A DNA stretch of 64,000 nucleotides from Callorhinus ursinus (taxonomy: Eukaryota > Chordata > Mammalia > Carnivora > Otariidae), in assembly GCF_003265705.1 (NCBI RefSeq), contig NW_020313045.1, forward strand, positions 900,320 through 964,319, read 5' to 3'. The notes beneath the pieces were generated by a model. The model worked only from the letters and a program-made list of their open reading frames with translations. It was not told the DNA's origin and did no database searches. Each line of letters starts with the position of its first letter. The first letter of the stretch is position 1. Below, piece after piece: positions 51,089 through 63,056 of this stretch. A program made the translations under genes and the position numbers.

Positions 51089-51764
51089 TTTAAAGAAAAG
51101 CACATAAAATACAAATCTTTCTACTTCAAAGTAGCAGGAGAGGAGTTAGAGTTCTAAATATTCTCTGATTTGGAATGGTGTTCCACTAGCATGAAAACCA
51201 ACATTTCATCAAAGTGGCTTGCTTCAATCAGGGTTGTACTGGTGAGATATGAATTATAAATCATATCTTCTGTTTTACATGAGAAATGGGAGCTCTGAGG
51301 TGGATCGTGCTCCAACAGATGGACTCGAGGTGGTTTCATGTCTTCTGCTGCTTATGTTTTGCTTCTAATGTCATTTTCAAAGATCCCATCATTAACTTCA
51401 GAGGCACTCAGGCAAGGTTCTTTCAACAGCTAAATATGGGTTTTGGCGAAGGTTCCAGCGGCCCAAACAAGGCAGGGTGGCCTGGGGTAGCTAGGGAGGC
51501 ACAAATGGACCAGAGGTGGGGGCATGGGGAAGGGGGACTGAGCAGGGGACAGAGAAAGGACCTACCTCACGCCTTCCCAGTTCCATTGCCTTAGCTAGAG
51601 AATGCCAGGGAAGGAATATAGGACTGACTTTACGTCTAGCTGCCATCCATTGTTAATGGCGGGCTTCAGCTTCCCAGCTATTCAGTACTTAGAATATAAG
51701 GAGGTTGGACCAGATTGGGCTGATGGGCTGTCTTTCCACCCTAAGAATTGTTAATTGTTGAAAT
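51089..51764. other. Intergenic, no gene seen
   Basis: Unique sequence; an open frame at 51286-51594 resembles no known protein. Confidence 0.4.
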
Positions 51765-52415
51765 TCTGCTCGTTAAGAAGTTTCTGAGAGCCGGGGTAAC
51801 AAATAACTACAGGTTGCGTGGCTTAGCGTCATGGAAGTTTATTCTCTCACTGTTCTGGAGGTTAGAAGTCCAAACTCAAGGTGGCGGCAAGGTCACGCTC
51901 GATCTGACAGCTTTAGGAGAGAGTCCTTCCTTGCCCCTCCCATTTTCTGGTGGTCCCAGATGTTCCCTGGCTCGTGGCCACGTCACTCCAACCTCTGCCT
52001 GTGTCTCCACATGGCCTTCTTCTCTGGGTCCTCTCCCCTTCTTATCAGGACACCAGTCATGGGCGCCTGGGTGGCTTAGTCACTGGGCGTCTGCCTTTGG
52101 CTTGGATCATGGTCCCAGGGTCCTGGATGGAGCCCCGCATCGGGCTCCCTGCTCCGCGGGAAGCCTGCTTCTCCCTCTCCCGCTCCCCCTGCTTGTGTTC
52201 CCTCTCTCGCTGTGTCTCTCTCTGTCAAATAAATAAATAAAATCTTAAAAAAAAAAAAAAAGGACAGCAGTCATGGGATTTAGGCTGTATCCTTAATCTT
52301 GAGGTCCTTAACCAATGACATCTTCAAAGGCCCTGTTTCCAAACAAGATCAGCTTTCTGAGGTTGTAGGGGACATGAATTTGGGAGGGGGGACATTATCC
52401 AACACACAACACCCC
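51765..52415 (-). repeat. MLT1 (ERVL-MaLR) LTR, split by a CanSINE
   Basis: 'aagtttattctctcactgtt' and 'ctggaggttagaagtccaaa' at the left, 'cacatggccttcttctctgg' and 'ttatcaggacaccagtcatg' before the SINE, and 'caaaggccctgtttccaaac' after it, are MLT1 landmarks in reverse. Confidence 0.88.
52063..52260 (+). repeat. CanSINE nested in MLT1
   Basis: 'ggcgcctgggtggcttagtc', 'ccccgcatcgggctccctgc' and an AAATAAATAAATAAAATC tail ending in poly-A. Flanked by the 16-bp duplication AGGACASCAGTCATGG (52047-52062 and 52261-52276), one mismatch. Confidence 0.96.
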
Positions 52416-52789
52416 CGTAGGCTTCTGTGGTCCTGGCTTTCTTGTCTTCTCCCTTGGACTCCATGAAGCTCCCATGGATCCAGCACCTGAAGTGTTAATT
52501 CATGGCACGGCAGGTCACCTAGGGACCAGTCACCTGCTCCAGTGTGCTGAGGCCATAAGCACACAGACAGCGCAAGGGGAGGGCGGGGATGGGCCCAGTG
52601 AGGACCAAAGAGACTTCAGACGTAGACAGAGGGAAGAGGGTGATTGAGGGGCGTATTCTGGGAAGACTGGGCCCCAGTGGTGGGTGTGTACGTGTGCGTA
52701 CATGAGTGTGTGTGCTGCCGAGAGTAGCCTCTGCTTGGCCAAAATGGATGCCTTTGCCATGTGGCTGGGTCAAGAGTGCTTTCCTACAC
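52416..52789. other. Intergenic, no gene seen
   Basis: Unique sequence with a short TG-rich patch (52682-52718). Confidence 0.4.
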
Positions 52790-52925
52790 CTGAACATCTA
52801 CCCATGTTGTTTCTCTGCCTGGAATGTTCTTCCACTTTCTCTTAAGCTATATTCTTTATCCTTCAAGGCTTCCTGGAATTTTATTCATGCCTGTTGTGCT
52901 AAGACTCTCTTCTCCATCCTTCCTC
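52790..52925 (+). repeat. L2 LINE 3' UTR
   Basis: 'tctctgcctggaatgttctt' followed by 'tccttcaaggcttcctggaa'. Confidence 0.85.
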
Positions 52926-53164
52926 TGCTCTGAACTGCAGGAGAGAGAGAGAGAGAGAGAGCGAGCCAGAGAGAGCCAGAGATCTGCAGGCTCCATCTCC
53001 CCAGGTCCTGATCAACTGGCGTCCAGCTGGATTCAACCAATGGGAGACACGGCAGGGGCCTGGAAGGCCGGGCAAAGGGAGACGCCAGGATATTTCTCCT
53101 TTTCCTCCCCAGCTGCTGACGATCCCATATTTGGCTTCTTATTTTCTCTATCACTGGTAAGCAA
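52926..53164. other. Spacer with (GA)n
   Basis: A short GAGA run (52942-52961), otherwise unique sequence. Confidence 0.5.
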
Positions 53165-53440
53165 TTCCCTGCATTAAATTCTTTCTGTTTTAAGTATTCG
53201 GACCATTTGATTGAAATACCTTTGTGGCAGCACCAAAATCCGCTGCATAACCATTGATTGATTTACCTCTCTGCCTCCCAACGAGATGGTGAACTTGCCG
53301 AGGTAGGACCTGTGTATTACTGCTTTTTGGGACCCACCCCCAACCCCATCAGAGCCTTCCTCTCCCACCCCACCCTGTCCAGGGCCTCTTGCATAGGAGG
53401 TTCATAGTAAATGTCTGTTGATTGAATGAATACATGATAG
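53165..53440 (+). repeat. L2 LINE 3' end
   Basis: 'tcataggaggttcatagtaa'-type end: 'gcataggaggttcatagtaa' then 'tgtctgttgattgaatgaat'. Confidence 0.8.
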
Positions 53441-53489
53441 GAAAAAAAATCAGCTTTCCAGGGGCTTGTATTTGGCAAGTAGAGGTTGT

Positions 53490-53700
53490 CTTCCATTCCC
53501 TTGACACAACTGTTCTTTGCCTACATTGCAGTTATCACAATGTATAATCATCTGGCTATTTGCATGTTTATTTGATTAATGTCTGTCTCTTCCTCTTCAG
53601 GGGACAAAGCTTGGAGCAGTTTGTTTAGCTCACCGCATTGTCCCGGCCCGGTGCCTAGCAGATTGTAAGTACTCGGGAAATCTTTGTTAAATGAACAATG
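53490..53700 (+). repeat. L2 LINE 3' end
   Basis: 'gcagttatcacaatgtataa', 'gtttatttgattaatgtctg' and 'ccggtgcctagcagattgta'. Confidence 0.85.
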
Positions 53701-54134
53701 GGTGGCCCAGGCAGGCCTTCAAAATTTCCAATTGCTTTGAACTTAAAAGAGAAAACTTAGCTCCACTTACCTTGGAATAAAAGGGGAAATACATTAGAAA
53801 ATGAAATTGGACAAAGTATTGAAGCATTTTGTTTGCATTACCAAACACTATTTCCCTTTGCTCTCACCGTCTGTGATAGGCCCTACCCAATTTGACTTGA
53901 GAGATCTCTGTTAAACAGAGCAGGACAAAGAGGAGGTTTCCTCCCAATGCTGCAGAGACATGGACCAGGCCTCTCTTCTCTACTCTTCCACAGCTCCCTG
54001 GGTGGCCCTCTGCCAGAGCCAGTGCTGACCAGACTCTAGTGTTTGGTGGCTTTACACACCTGAGTCTCTCTCTAGCTGTAACCTCCCAGAGGGCAGGAGC
54101 TGTGTTGGCATTGGTCATTAGAGCTGACCACAAA
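53701..54134. other. Intergenic, no gene seen
   Basis: Partly L2-like (CTCCCAGAGGGCAGGAGCTG near 54085). No coding sign. Confidence 0.4.
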
Positions 54135-54390
54135 CATTCCAGTTCTTTCCTCCTTCCGGCTCATAGTAGGATTGCATTTCCTGGCTGTCTGTAAAGCCAG
54201 GCCTGGGCAATGACATGTGGGTAGAAGTGATGTATGTCACCTCCAGGAGGAAGCTTAAAGAACGAGTAGCATGATTTACTAGGTCCTTTTCCCACTGCAG
54301 TAGGAAATGCGGAAGCGCCTGGCCAGCCTGGGTCTCAGTGACTCGGAGGAGCAGCGCCCCCTAGTGACCGGTGACGGACATGCAGCATGA
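54135..54390 (+). repeat. Interspersed repeat, family not assigned
   Basis: 'tgggcaatgacatgtgggta' then 'gaagtgatgtatgtcacctc' recall the element at 41630-41905. The CTCF-like motif lies at its right end, so the site may be repeat-derived. Confidence 0.4.
54352..54369 (-). promoter_or_regulatory. Candidate CTCF site (strong match)
   Basis: The minus strand reads GGTCACTAGGGGGCGCTG, an almost ideal CTCF core (CACTAGGGGGCGCT). Same orientation as the motif at 11.85 kb. Binding cannot be seen from sequence. Confidence 0.7.
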
Positions 54391-55284
54391 ATGAGAGGTC
54401 AACTCACTACTGTAGGTTTCTGAGACTGTGGGCTTGCTTGTTTTTGCAGCATGATCCAGCCTCACCTGACTGGTAGCCAACTCTTATTCACTTGTTTGAC
54501 TCTTGAATTAAGTATGGGGCCTGACTTCGATCTTGTGGGCTCTTACTATTTGCTGAATTAACAATTGAGTGAAGACAGAAACCCTTACCTTCGAAAGGAG
54601 CAGATATTATGTAAGTCAACTGAGTAGGAAGCGAGTGAGGGTGGGAATAAAGACAGAGTTAAGGGTAGGTTGGATATAGAAGTAGGTGGTCTAGCTACCA
54701 AAATGGGAACACTGGTGCCTGTTCAACTCGGTTTCATGGGCAGGCTCAGAGTTTAAAGCATCACTCTTAGGATATTGACTCTAGCAGTGCTTTGGTAGTT
54801 AAAAAAAAAAAAAGGCAGAAAGAAAGAATGAATACTTGACAGCTGAGATAAAATGAGGCGGAGGAATCAGCAGGTGGTGTGGATAGTATTTTTTCCCTAT
54901 TTCTCCTTTCTCATGGCTTAAAGTGCTAATTTATCTGCTGCCCGCTGTTCTTATCCATTCATACATGCTTCCAGTCACTTGGCCCGTAGATATTGGGAGT
55001 AGTTACAGGACGCCAGTTCCTGGGTTAGTACAGGATGGATATGACACGATCTATTCTCTTAAGAAACTCACAAGTTCCTAGGGAGACAGACCAATGTGAG
55101 TGCTGTCACTCTCACGTCCAAGGTCCTTGGAGGGAATCCACCAGCACCTGCCTGAAGTAACCATACATCTTGCTCAAGTCCTTGGTGCTTTCATTCCTTA
55201 GTCCTCCAAATTCTTTAAGGTCCTCCAAGTCCCTTAAATTGCTTCCGAATCCTTGGCCAGCACAATAGCTCTTGGAGGGAGGAA
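54391..55284. other. Intergenic, no gene seen
   Basis: Unique sequence with an A-run (54800-54812). No coding or repeat identity. Confidence 0.4.
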
Positions 55285-55560
55285 AGACCAGTCTTATTGT
55301 CTCCATTTGCGAGATGAGCGAACAAGCACTGGGGGGAGTAAGACACTCAGCCAGACTCAGTGCCAGAGCTGCCGTGAAAACCTTGTGGTCAGAGTTTCTA
55401 GAGTCAGAGGAGACCAACCTTCGCATTTCGAGGCAAAGAAACCAGTCCAGTGCGGGCCAGTGACTTCCTCAAGGTCATTTGGTGAATCAGTGTCAACATC
55501 AAGCCTTGAATCCAATTCTCTAGGTCTGCAAAGTTCCAGGATGTGTCTTTGTCCAAATCC
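55285..55560 (-). repeat. MIR remnants (probably two)
   Basis: 'gtctccatttgcgagatgag' at 55300, and 'tgacttcctcaaggtcattt' with 'ccttgaatccaattctctag' at 55460-55525, are reverse MIR pieces. Confidence 0.65.
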
Positions 55561-55899
55561 CATGGACTTTTTAAAAAACCCGGTTCGAACTGACTAGCAA
55601 AAGGCTCTTCATGTTGATTGTTTCTGCTTCAAATCAAAATCAATTAAACACAAGAGTCAGAAACACCAGGCAGAAAAGTGCCTTCTCAAGACACCTCGAG
55701 ACCCTCCGTGGTCTGACATGCGTGGAAAACACAGATGTGAGCTCTGAGCCACATGCCGAGTGGACATCTTGCAGCCCTGCACGTCAGTTGCACTCGATCA
55801 ATACTGCGGGTGTTTGTGCCAGCCTCTCTGAATGCCAGAAGTCGGGGTGGCAGGTGGATAATTCTGCAGTGGGGGAGGAGGAAAGCAGGCCTACCAGGT
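55561..55899. other. Intergenic, no gene seen
   Basis: Unique sequence without repeat landmarks; may form part of the adjacent enhancer-like stretch. Confidence 0.35.
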
Positions 55900-56345
55900 A
55901 TCTGTTACTCGGAGAGAGATGAAAGAGGAATCAGCAGGCCCTTTTCAAAGCTGAAAACAGCCTGCACGGGCCACTCACGTGGATGGCCAGCCAGCTGGGC
56001 GACAGGAGTTTCTTCCATTGTGGTTGACCAGACCAGGAAAACTTCTCTGGGCTGCTTGTGTTAATAGGTTGTTAATGATTGATGCGGGGGCCTTTTAAGT
56101 CACCAAATGAAAGGCAGAAACAGGGCTTGGCTTGGGAGCTGATGACTACACCAGCACTTGTTTCGTGCAAAGGCGGAATTTTAAAACATTTATGTTGGCT
56201 GAGCTCGAGCTGGGCTACACAACAGCCCGTTGAAGGAATGAAACGATCTTGTCTTGTGTTCGCCTTCCTTTGTTCTTTCACTCAGACATTAAAAATACAG
56301 CAGGCTAAAAGGAGAAAATAAATTTCAAAGATCCTGCTAGATGTC
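55900..56345. other. Candidate conserved non-coding element
   Basis: Repeat-free sequence with 'gggccttttaagtcaccaaa', 'ggaattttaaaacatttatg' and E-box and TAAT-type motifs. Texture suggests constraint; not tested. Confidence 0.3.
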
Positions 56346-57544
56346 AGGCTCAAGGAGGAGGCGAGATGTGGAGTGAGTTTGCTAAACAGATAAAGCAAGT
56401 GGGTAGGAGACGAGCGGTAGATTGTTTGGACCCAGAGATTTCACTCTGTCTTGGCTCCTCGCAGCCTCCTTGGGGGATTTTTTTGTACACAAGCCTGGTG
56501 CCCCTGCTGCCCCTCACCCAGGGGTTTTTACAGAGCATCTAGAGGGCTCTAGTGAAGTAGTCATTCTCTGTGCTCTCGGCTCAGCTAAGCTGAGAGTTTC
56601 CCAAAGTAGTGTGGCTTAGGTATTTAAAAACAATAACCTTATCTGTTGATGTATAAGACAAATACAGAAGAGCCTTTTCCGTAAGCCATAAATGTGCACT
56701 TTCTATCTGTGTATTGTATATGCATGTGTTCACCAGTGGAATACACCCAAGTCACCCCCACTTGCGTCAATGAGCAGAACATGAGTTTGGACACGTTGTG
56801 TCCCAAGGATCAGATGATTTCTTTGGGAACGCTTCCCATTACAGATCAGATTTTCTCTAGCTTTGATACTAGCTAATAAGGAGGGCGACTGTATAGTTTA
56901 TCCCAGCTGGGACACCTTTGCGGATGAAAATGTACAATGGGCGTAAGGGGCAATTGTCCCGGGAAGCTAGGACGTGTGTTCGCCCTGCCGATAACCACAG
57001 TACACATGTGTGAGGCACTATGTGCCTGATCCTCTGTTTCCATGGCCTCACCCCAGTCCTTCTCTGTCCTTCTCTCTCTGCCCTGTACCCCAGCAAGTGG
57101 ATCTCTATGCCCCGCATCTCTGGGCTTCCTTGCCGCCTGGCTCCCGCCATTGGGAAGCCTCGCAGGAGATCAGAGGGTGGGAGGGGCGAGAAGCCAGAGT
57201 ATTTCTTTCCTGCTACCTCCCTCCACTGCTGTAGCATCTCTGGCCGTGGCTTCCTCCTTCCATGGCTCAGCTCCTGCCAGGTGGGTCCTCCTCCAAGCCT
57301 CAGCCCTCTCTGGCCTCTGGTAGCTCAGTTCCTCTCCTTGCCTCTTCGGCGCTGGGGGATGGGATCAGTTGTTCTCAACTGCTAAGTTTCCAGCTGCCTC
57401 CATATCCCTCCTTGGTTCCCACACCCCTGCCCACACGTCTGTGAGTAGCTCCCGCATTGCTCCTGAGAGGGTTCTCCTGAGAACCTGTGGAGTGGAATTC
57501 CGTTTCCTGCCAGAATCCTGACGGAGGCAACTGCTTGCTAGGAG
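56346..57544. other. Intergenic, no gene seen
   Basis: Unique sequence; pyrimidine-rich open frames at 57010-57440 have no domain I recognise. Confidence 0.4.
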
Positions 57545-57712
57545 TCAGCGCTTTGTGCTCACCATTTCATGGAATCCTGAGAGCGGTCCGCTGGGTAGTG
57601 ACTATTGTTATCCCCATTTCACAGATGAGCAAACCCAAGAGAGAGACGTTAAGTCATCTGCCAAGATGCACGGGTAGAGGTCGGGTCCCACGTGAGCGAT
57701 GGGAAGCTGGGG
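57545..57712 (-). repeat. MIR SINE
   Basis: 'tgttatccccatttcacaga', 'tgagcaaacccaagagagag' and 'gttaagtcatctgccaagat'. Confidence 0.85.
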
Positions 57713-57914
57713 ACAGGGAGGTGGGTTTTGCTCAGACTGATGGCTCGGGGGTCTCTGACCACATCCTAGAATAGCCAGGTAGCTCCAGGAGTTCGGCACA
57801 AACCCTGCAGCGCAGAGGAGAGACGCAGACGCGTGTGAGACTCAGGCTGGCTTTCTGTAGACAGAGCATCGACTGTCGACACTTTCCTCTTTTCCAGCCT
57901 TCACTTTAATACCA

Positions 57915-58320
57915 TAGAGCAGTGAGTTGCCCAGACCTGCGGCATCAGGACCGCTTGTTAAAAATGCCAAATCCAGGGCCTCAGCCCACACCTACTGACT
58001 CAGATAACCTGCAGTGTATCATCGGCGACCCCCTATCTTTTTTTTTTAAGATTTTATTTTTTTATTATTATTTATTTGACAGAGAGAGACACAGCGCGAG
58101 AGAGCACAAGCAGGGGGAGTGGGAGAGGCAGAAGCAGGCTGTCCGCCGAGCAGGGAGCCGGATGCGGGGCTCGATGAGGGGCTCGATGTGGGGCTCGATA
58201 CGGGGCTCGATCCCAGGACCCCGGGATCATGACCTGAGCCGAAGGCAGACTGAGCCACCCGGGCGCCCCTGGCAACCTGTATCTTAACAGGTTCCCCAGG
58301 GGATGCTGATGCCTTGCCCC
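57915..58320 (+). repeat. MER5-type hAT-Charlie element, split by a CanSINE
   Basis: 'accgcttgttaaaaatgcca' and 'cctactgactcagataacct' before, and 'cttaacaggttccccagggg' with 'atgctgatgcc' after, are MER5A landmarks in order. Confidence 0.85.
58038..58268 (-). repeat. CanSINE with four-fold 12-bp iteration, nested in MER5
   Basis: Reverse CanSINE from the T-run to 'gagccacccgggcgcccc'. Unlike the other copies it carries GGGGCTCGAT four times at 12-bp spacing (58166, 58178, 58190, 58202), over the B-box-like region, and it lacks about 10 bases of the usual 'gcttaaccga' segment. Target-site duplication is imperfect. Confidence 0.95.
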
Positions 58321-58849
58321 CTGGGCTCCTGCAGCTTCTCAGAGCTCCTCGGCACTTCCCAAATTCTTCCTTCGTCTAATGGGATTGAGAACAGGTGAGA
58401 AGATGATGTGAAGAGCCCAGGCCCCCTGCCTCCCTGCTTCCCCTGTGGGCCCCTCTCTATTTGTGCAGCTGTTAAAATAACTGGAACAGTTGTTCATGAA
58501 TATTTCAGGGCCTCTGACAAATCCTGAGCCTGATTAGCAAGGCATAGAGGAAGGAACCCAGAACTGCCTGACCTTACAGCCTGTTGCTAATAGAACTAGT
58601 TATTCATTCATCGAATCCTAGCGGGACCCCCTCCCCGCAATCTGGAAGGCGCAGGCCCTGGTAAACATGGAACCCATGGCTGATGAGGATCGTGGTTATG
58701 ACTGACCTCCCCATGCTGAGAAGTTTCTACAGGATGTGTGATGGGGATGTTCCCAATACTGTAGTTTAAGGGGGTTCTACTCCGTGGTGATAAGCGACAG
58801 ACACTAACTAAATCAAGGGAGAAATCAAAGACGTTTATTAGAAGGTGTA
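58321..58849. other. Intergenic, no gene seen
   Basis: Unique sequence, no repeat landmarks or coding sign. Confidence 0.4.
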
Positions 58850-59240
58850 TCAGTCAGGATTCAATCCAAGAAACAGAACCGGTAGAAGATATATATTCAG
58901 AGTTTTATCACAAGGAATTGGCCTACACGCCAGTGGGGCTGGCTAGGCAAGTCCCACGTCCGAGGGGTAGGCTGTCGGGAAGACAGGCTGGCATTCTGAG
59001 GCATGGACCGTAGCTGTGTCCACGGGCAGAATTTCTTCTCTTCTGGAAAGCCTCCATTCTGCTCTTAAGGCTTTTCATCTGATTGGGTCAGGCCCACCCA
59101 GGTGATCTAGAATAAGCTCTCTTCCTTAAAGTCAACTGATGAGGGACTTTAATCACATCTACAGAAAACCTTCACTGAGACATCCAGATTTAATTGAATA
59201 CCTGGGGATTATAGGCTAGCTGGGTTACCACATACAATGG
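58850..59240 (-). repeat. Old eutherian interspersed repeat, family not assigned
   Basis: 'tatcagtcaggattcaatcc', 'aagaaacagaaccggtagaa', 'tttatcacaaggaattggcc' and 'tgattgggtcaggcccaccc' follow a widespread repeat's order. I could not settle its class; the strand is a guess. Confidence 0.55.
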
Positions 59241-60059
59241 ACCATCATGGAGTAGCCCCGAAGAATCAAGGAAAAGCCACGCTGAAAGGACCAGGGACAG
59301 TTCTGAAGTCCAAGTAGTAGGAGCCTGTGTGATGCTGCTTCTGGGAGCCCTATTTAGGGAGAATAGTGCCAAACAGTTTTGACATCATGTCATTTCTGCT
59401 CCAAATGACCATTCCTGAGTTTATAGGATGCCTTCAATTCAATTCAGAACTCAGAGGGCTTTCTTTCCCATTCCCCCTTTCGCGGCTCTCACAGTGAGGA
59501 CACTGGGTCCGGTCGAAATTGATACATTACTCATTCAGCCTGCAATACACACACAGTAGGTTCAGAATTGCTACATTGTACCCCTAATGACAGAAAGCCC
59601 TCCAAATGCAGGTGAAGGTTTCTTCATTCTTTTTCGGTTCCCAGGCTATATCCCACTATGGGTAGATGGTAAGAATATCGTGTCCAGAGTTGCCAGTATT
59701 TACTTTTTGAGTGTGTGTGTGGTTATAGTATCACTGTGATGGACAGCCCAGTGCATCCATTTCTGTTTGAGTTCAGAGTGGGGATTTGCTTCCTAGACCC
59801 TTTTAAATTTATTTCGTTCCTTCAAAACATTTGCAAGTTTCAAGCATGGGAGCTTTTTTGTGAAGAGGATATATGAAGAGGAGTCTCTGACCCGTCCCCT
59901 TGCTTCCTCCTGTCTCTGCCCACCCGCCACAGGAAAACATTTTCATTCACTTCTGGTTTATCTTTCCTGGGTTTCTTTTTAGAAAAAGACGCAAATACTA
60001 TACATGTTCCTCTGTCCTCATGTTTGTTACACAAAAGCATATTATATATACTTAATCGT
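59241..60059. other. Intergenic, partly LINE-like
   Basis: 59760-60059 has weak reverse-LINE texture (AACATTTGCAAGTTTCAAGC); the remainder is unrecognised. Confidence 0.35.
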
Positions 60060-60895
60060 TTTAAAAAATACATTACATAAACTTACCATTTAATCATCTT
60101 AAGTGCTCGATCCTGTCAAGCATGCTCACGCTGTGGTGTGACAGAGCCCTCGAACCTTCTATCCTGCCAAACTAAAACTCTATACCCGTGAAACAACAAC
60201 TCAACTCCCCTCTTCCTCCAGCCCCTGGCAACCACCGTACTTAACAGTTTCTACGAATTTGACTACTTTATGTAGTGGAATCACACAGCATTTCTCTTTT
60301 TATGACTGGCTTATTTCACTTAGCATACCGTCCTCGAGATTCTATATACATCTGTTTGCACCTTGCTCTGTGACTTACTATTTGCTGGAAGTCACTCCAT
60401 ATTCGTTTTTCTGGTTGCATAGTACTCTGTTGTATGGTTTTATAATAATTTATTCAGCCAGTCTTCTGGGAACGGGCATTTAGGTTGTTTTCAATATTTT
60501 ACTGTAACAAAAAATGTCACAGTGAATAACCTCTTCCATATGTGATTTTTATTTGTGGAAGTGTGTTTTCGGGGTAAATTCCTGTATGTGGGATGGCTGT
60601 GGCAGAGGGTGGAGGCATACATAGTTTTGTTAGGTACTGTCAAGTCCCCTCCATCGGAGGCATGCCTTCCAGCACACCCTCCAGCCATCCGTGAGTGTAC
60701 CTGTTTCCCTGCAGCATCTCCAACAAAGTGTGTTGATGAGTTTTTGGGTTTTTGCCAATGTGATGGGTGAGAGACCGTGTCTAAGGTCTGGTTCTAATTC
60801 ACATTTCTATTGTTTTTTCGCATTTCTATTATGTTCAGTTCAGTCGAGCATCTTTTCACTTGTCTAAAGGTCATTTGTACACCTTTGGTTGGGAG
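60060..60895 (-). mobile_element. L1 LINE 3' end, old and degraded
   Basis: Reverse L1M landmarks in order: 'ttatttcacttagcatac', 'gggcatttaggttgttttca', 'gggtaaattcctgtatgtgg' and 'gggtttttgccaatgtgatg'. No intact frame. It may be two merged fragments, joining near 60340. Confidence 0.85.
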
Positions 60896-61429
60896 TAACA
60901 AAATAGATTTAGCCATTTTGGGATTTTCCTCTTCTCCCTCAACTTTTAGAGCGGAGACTGTACTCTTGACAACCGTACTTGCTCTACATAGATAAGAATG
61001 TAAAGAAGGGAACTATTTGTTGTTGTTATTTATTTATTTTTTTCTGTCCAGCATCCAAGTTTTCCTTTCTTAAAGCATCACGATCTCCCTTTTCAGGAAA
61101 TGTCCCACTGTGTGGAGGCTGCAATGGCCAAGTCCGCCTTCCACACCCAGACCGTGACGGCGGCAGACACAGGCAGCTGGGCATAGCTCCCTGGACTCTG
61201 AAACATGGGCAGGGGGCTGCAACTCGGGGAGGTCATTTGTCACAAGTAACAATGGTGCTAGCCGTTCCATCAGCTCGGTTATGATTTTGCAACCCAGCTC
61301 TCCTGAGATTGCTGGATTCCTGCTGGTTCCGAGCCTGCTATCTGTGGCTCTGGCTGAGGCTTCCCCAGCCTTCCAGGTAACTAGCAGCTTCTGCTACCCA
61401 GAGTCACTTTCTGTTGCTAACTCTCATTA
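60896..61429. other. Intergenic, no gene seen
   Basis: Unique sequence, no repeat landmarks. Confidence 0.4.
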
Positions 61430-61890
61430 ATCCAGAATCATTCCTTCATCTGACGATAATTATTGAACTCCTACAAATGTATTGTTCAATGCATGAGCAA
61501 TACAGCTGTGAACAAAACAGAAACGTCCTGTCTTCTTGGAGCTTACATTCCTGTAGGGGAGACAGACCATGAGGGAGAGAAACAAGGATGATGGATGGAA
61601 CACAGGGAGGGGGTCAGTGTGTTGGAGAAAAAGGAAGCTGAGAAAAGGGACAGGGAGAGGGGATGGGGCTGGTTGTGCACATCACTTACATCATTGTTAG
61701 GACTTGGGATTTTCCTCTGAGGAAGATGGGAGCCACGGAAGGTCCTGAGCAGAGGGATGGCATGATCAGACTTCTTTAACAGGACCCCTCTGGCCCTGGA
61801 GTGTGGAATAGACTAGAAGAAGCAAGGTAGGCAGGCAGGAACACCAGTGAGAAGACAGGAATTATGCACTTTAGAGCAGGGTGGCAGTGG
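61430..61890 (-). repeat. L2 LINE 3' UTR
   Basis: 'aatacagctgtgaacaaaac', 'cttcttggagcttacattcc' and 'gaacaccagtgagaagacag' fit the reverse L2. Confidence 0.88.
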
Positions 61891-62879
61891 AAGGTAGAAA
61901 CCATTAAAAAGGTAGTTGAAGTTTCTCCCTGTCCCACCTGACATTGTGTTATATGCTCTCCGCAGTACAGGTGTATGCTTGGGGAATTGCCATGGTACGA
62001 AATGCAGATTTAAATTTCCTGCTGCAGGCTAGAAGTCCTACTGAGTTCAAAGGAGAACAATCCCCATGGGTGGTTGGCCTTCAGGCTCTCAACTGTCCTC
62101 ACAGTAACAGGCAGAGTGGAACTGTTATTATAATGGTACAGAGGAAGAGACGGAGACTTTGGGCTCTAGTGCGGGAATCAGACCAAAAAAAAAAAAAAAA
62201 AGCAAATAAATGAAAAAATGGCCAGTTGTCCTAAAAGCCATGAGAAAGGATAGAATGAGCCTGGGCTAGGAATTGGGAGAGACAGAAAACCTGAGGTCTG
62301 TATTGGAAAGAAAGAGAAGAATGGAGAGGAGAGGGGTCCCAGCAGGCGGTGGGAACAGCGTGTACAAAGGTCCTGGGGCAGGTATGTGTGGCTAAGCCAG
62401 AGAAACCGAGGGAAGGGGCTTGGATTTTCCTCTAAGCAGCAAGCTCTGTTCATCTCCAATTTCACATGCATATGCATAGGCTGCGTTAGCTCCAGTTCAG
62501 CTGTTTTGTTTTTTGGGGGTAGAACATGGAGCCATTTCTTAATTGCTCTATATTTAGCTTTGTTTAAAAATCTATAATTTAAAAACCACTGAGGGCTGGG
62601 CTGGTAATTCAGCTTCCATGGTCCATTTACTCTTTGGCCTTGGCTGCTGTGAAAGGCCACCAAGGTGACAGCATGCGCCAGTCACGATGGAAGTGTTTGC
62701 TAGCGGAACATCTGCTCCCCCAGAGCTGGCCTGGGTCTAGTTGCCAAACCCCAGAGCTAATCCCAGGGCCCCTTGTTTTAGTTTCCTACGGGGCCGGGGG
62801 CAGACAGGGACAGCAGAACAGCTGGGGCCCAGCGGAGGGAGGCGGCAAACAGCATCACGGGTCCTGAGTCATTTCAAGT
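61891..62879. other. Intergenic with minor L2 scrap
   Basis: 62340-62390 ('gtgtacaaaggtcctggggc') is a reverse L2 piece; A-run at 62184-62202. No coding sign. Confidence 0.45.
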
Positions 62880-62965
62880 CTGGGCTGTGCTGTTTAGCAA
62901 CCACGTCCTTCCCCTCTCGGGGCCTCAGTTTGCTCACCTGTCAAATGGCCTGGGCGGAATAAGAG
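62880..62965 (+). repeat. MIR fragment
   Basis: 'ggggcctcagtttgctcacc' followed by 'tgtcaaatggcctgg'. Confidence 0.75.
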
Positions 62966-63056
62966 GCCCTAGATTTAGGAAGCATTCTTATTTACTGTTC
63001 TTGGGGGTGTCGATAGCATACCTTCTCGAAGGGTCATATGACAATATCACAATTTT

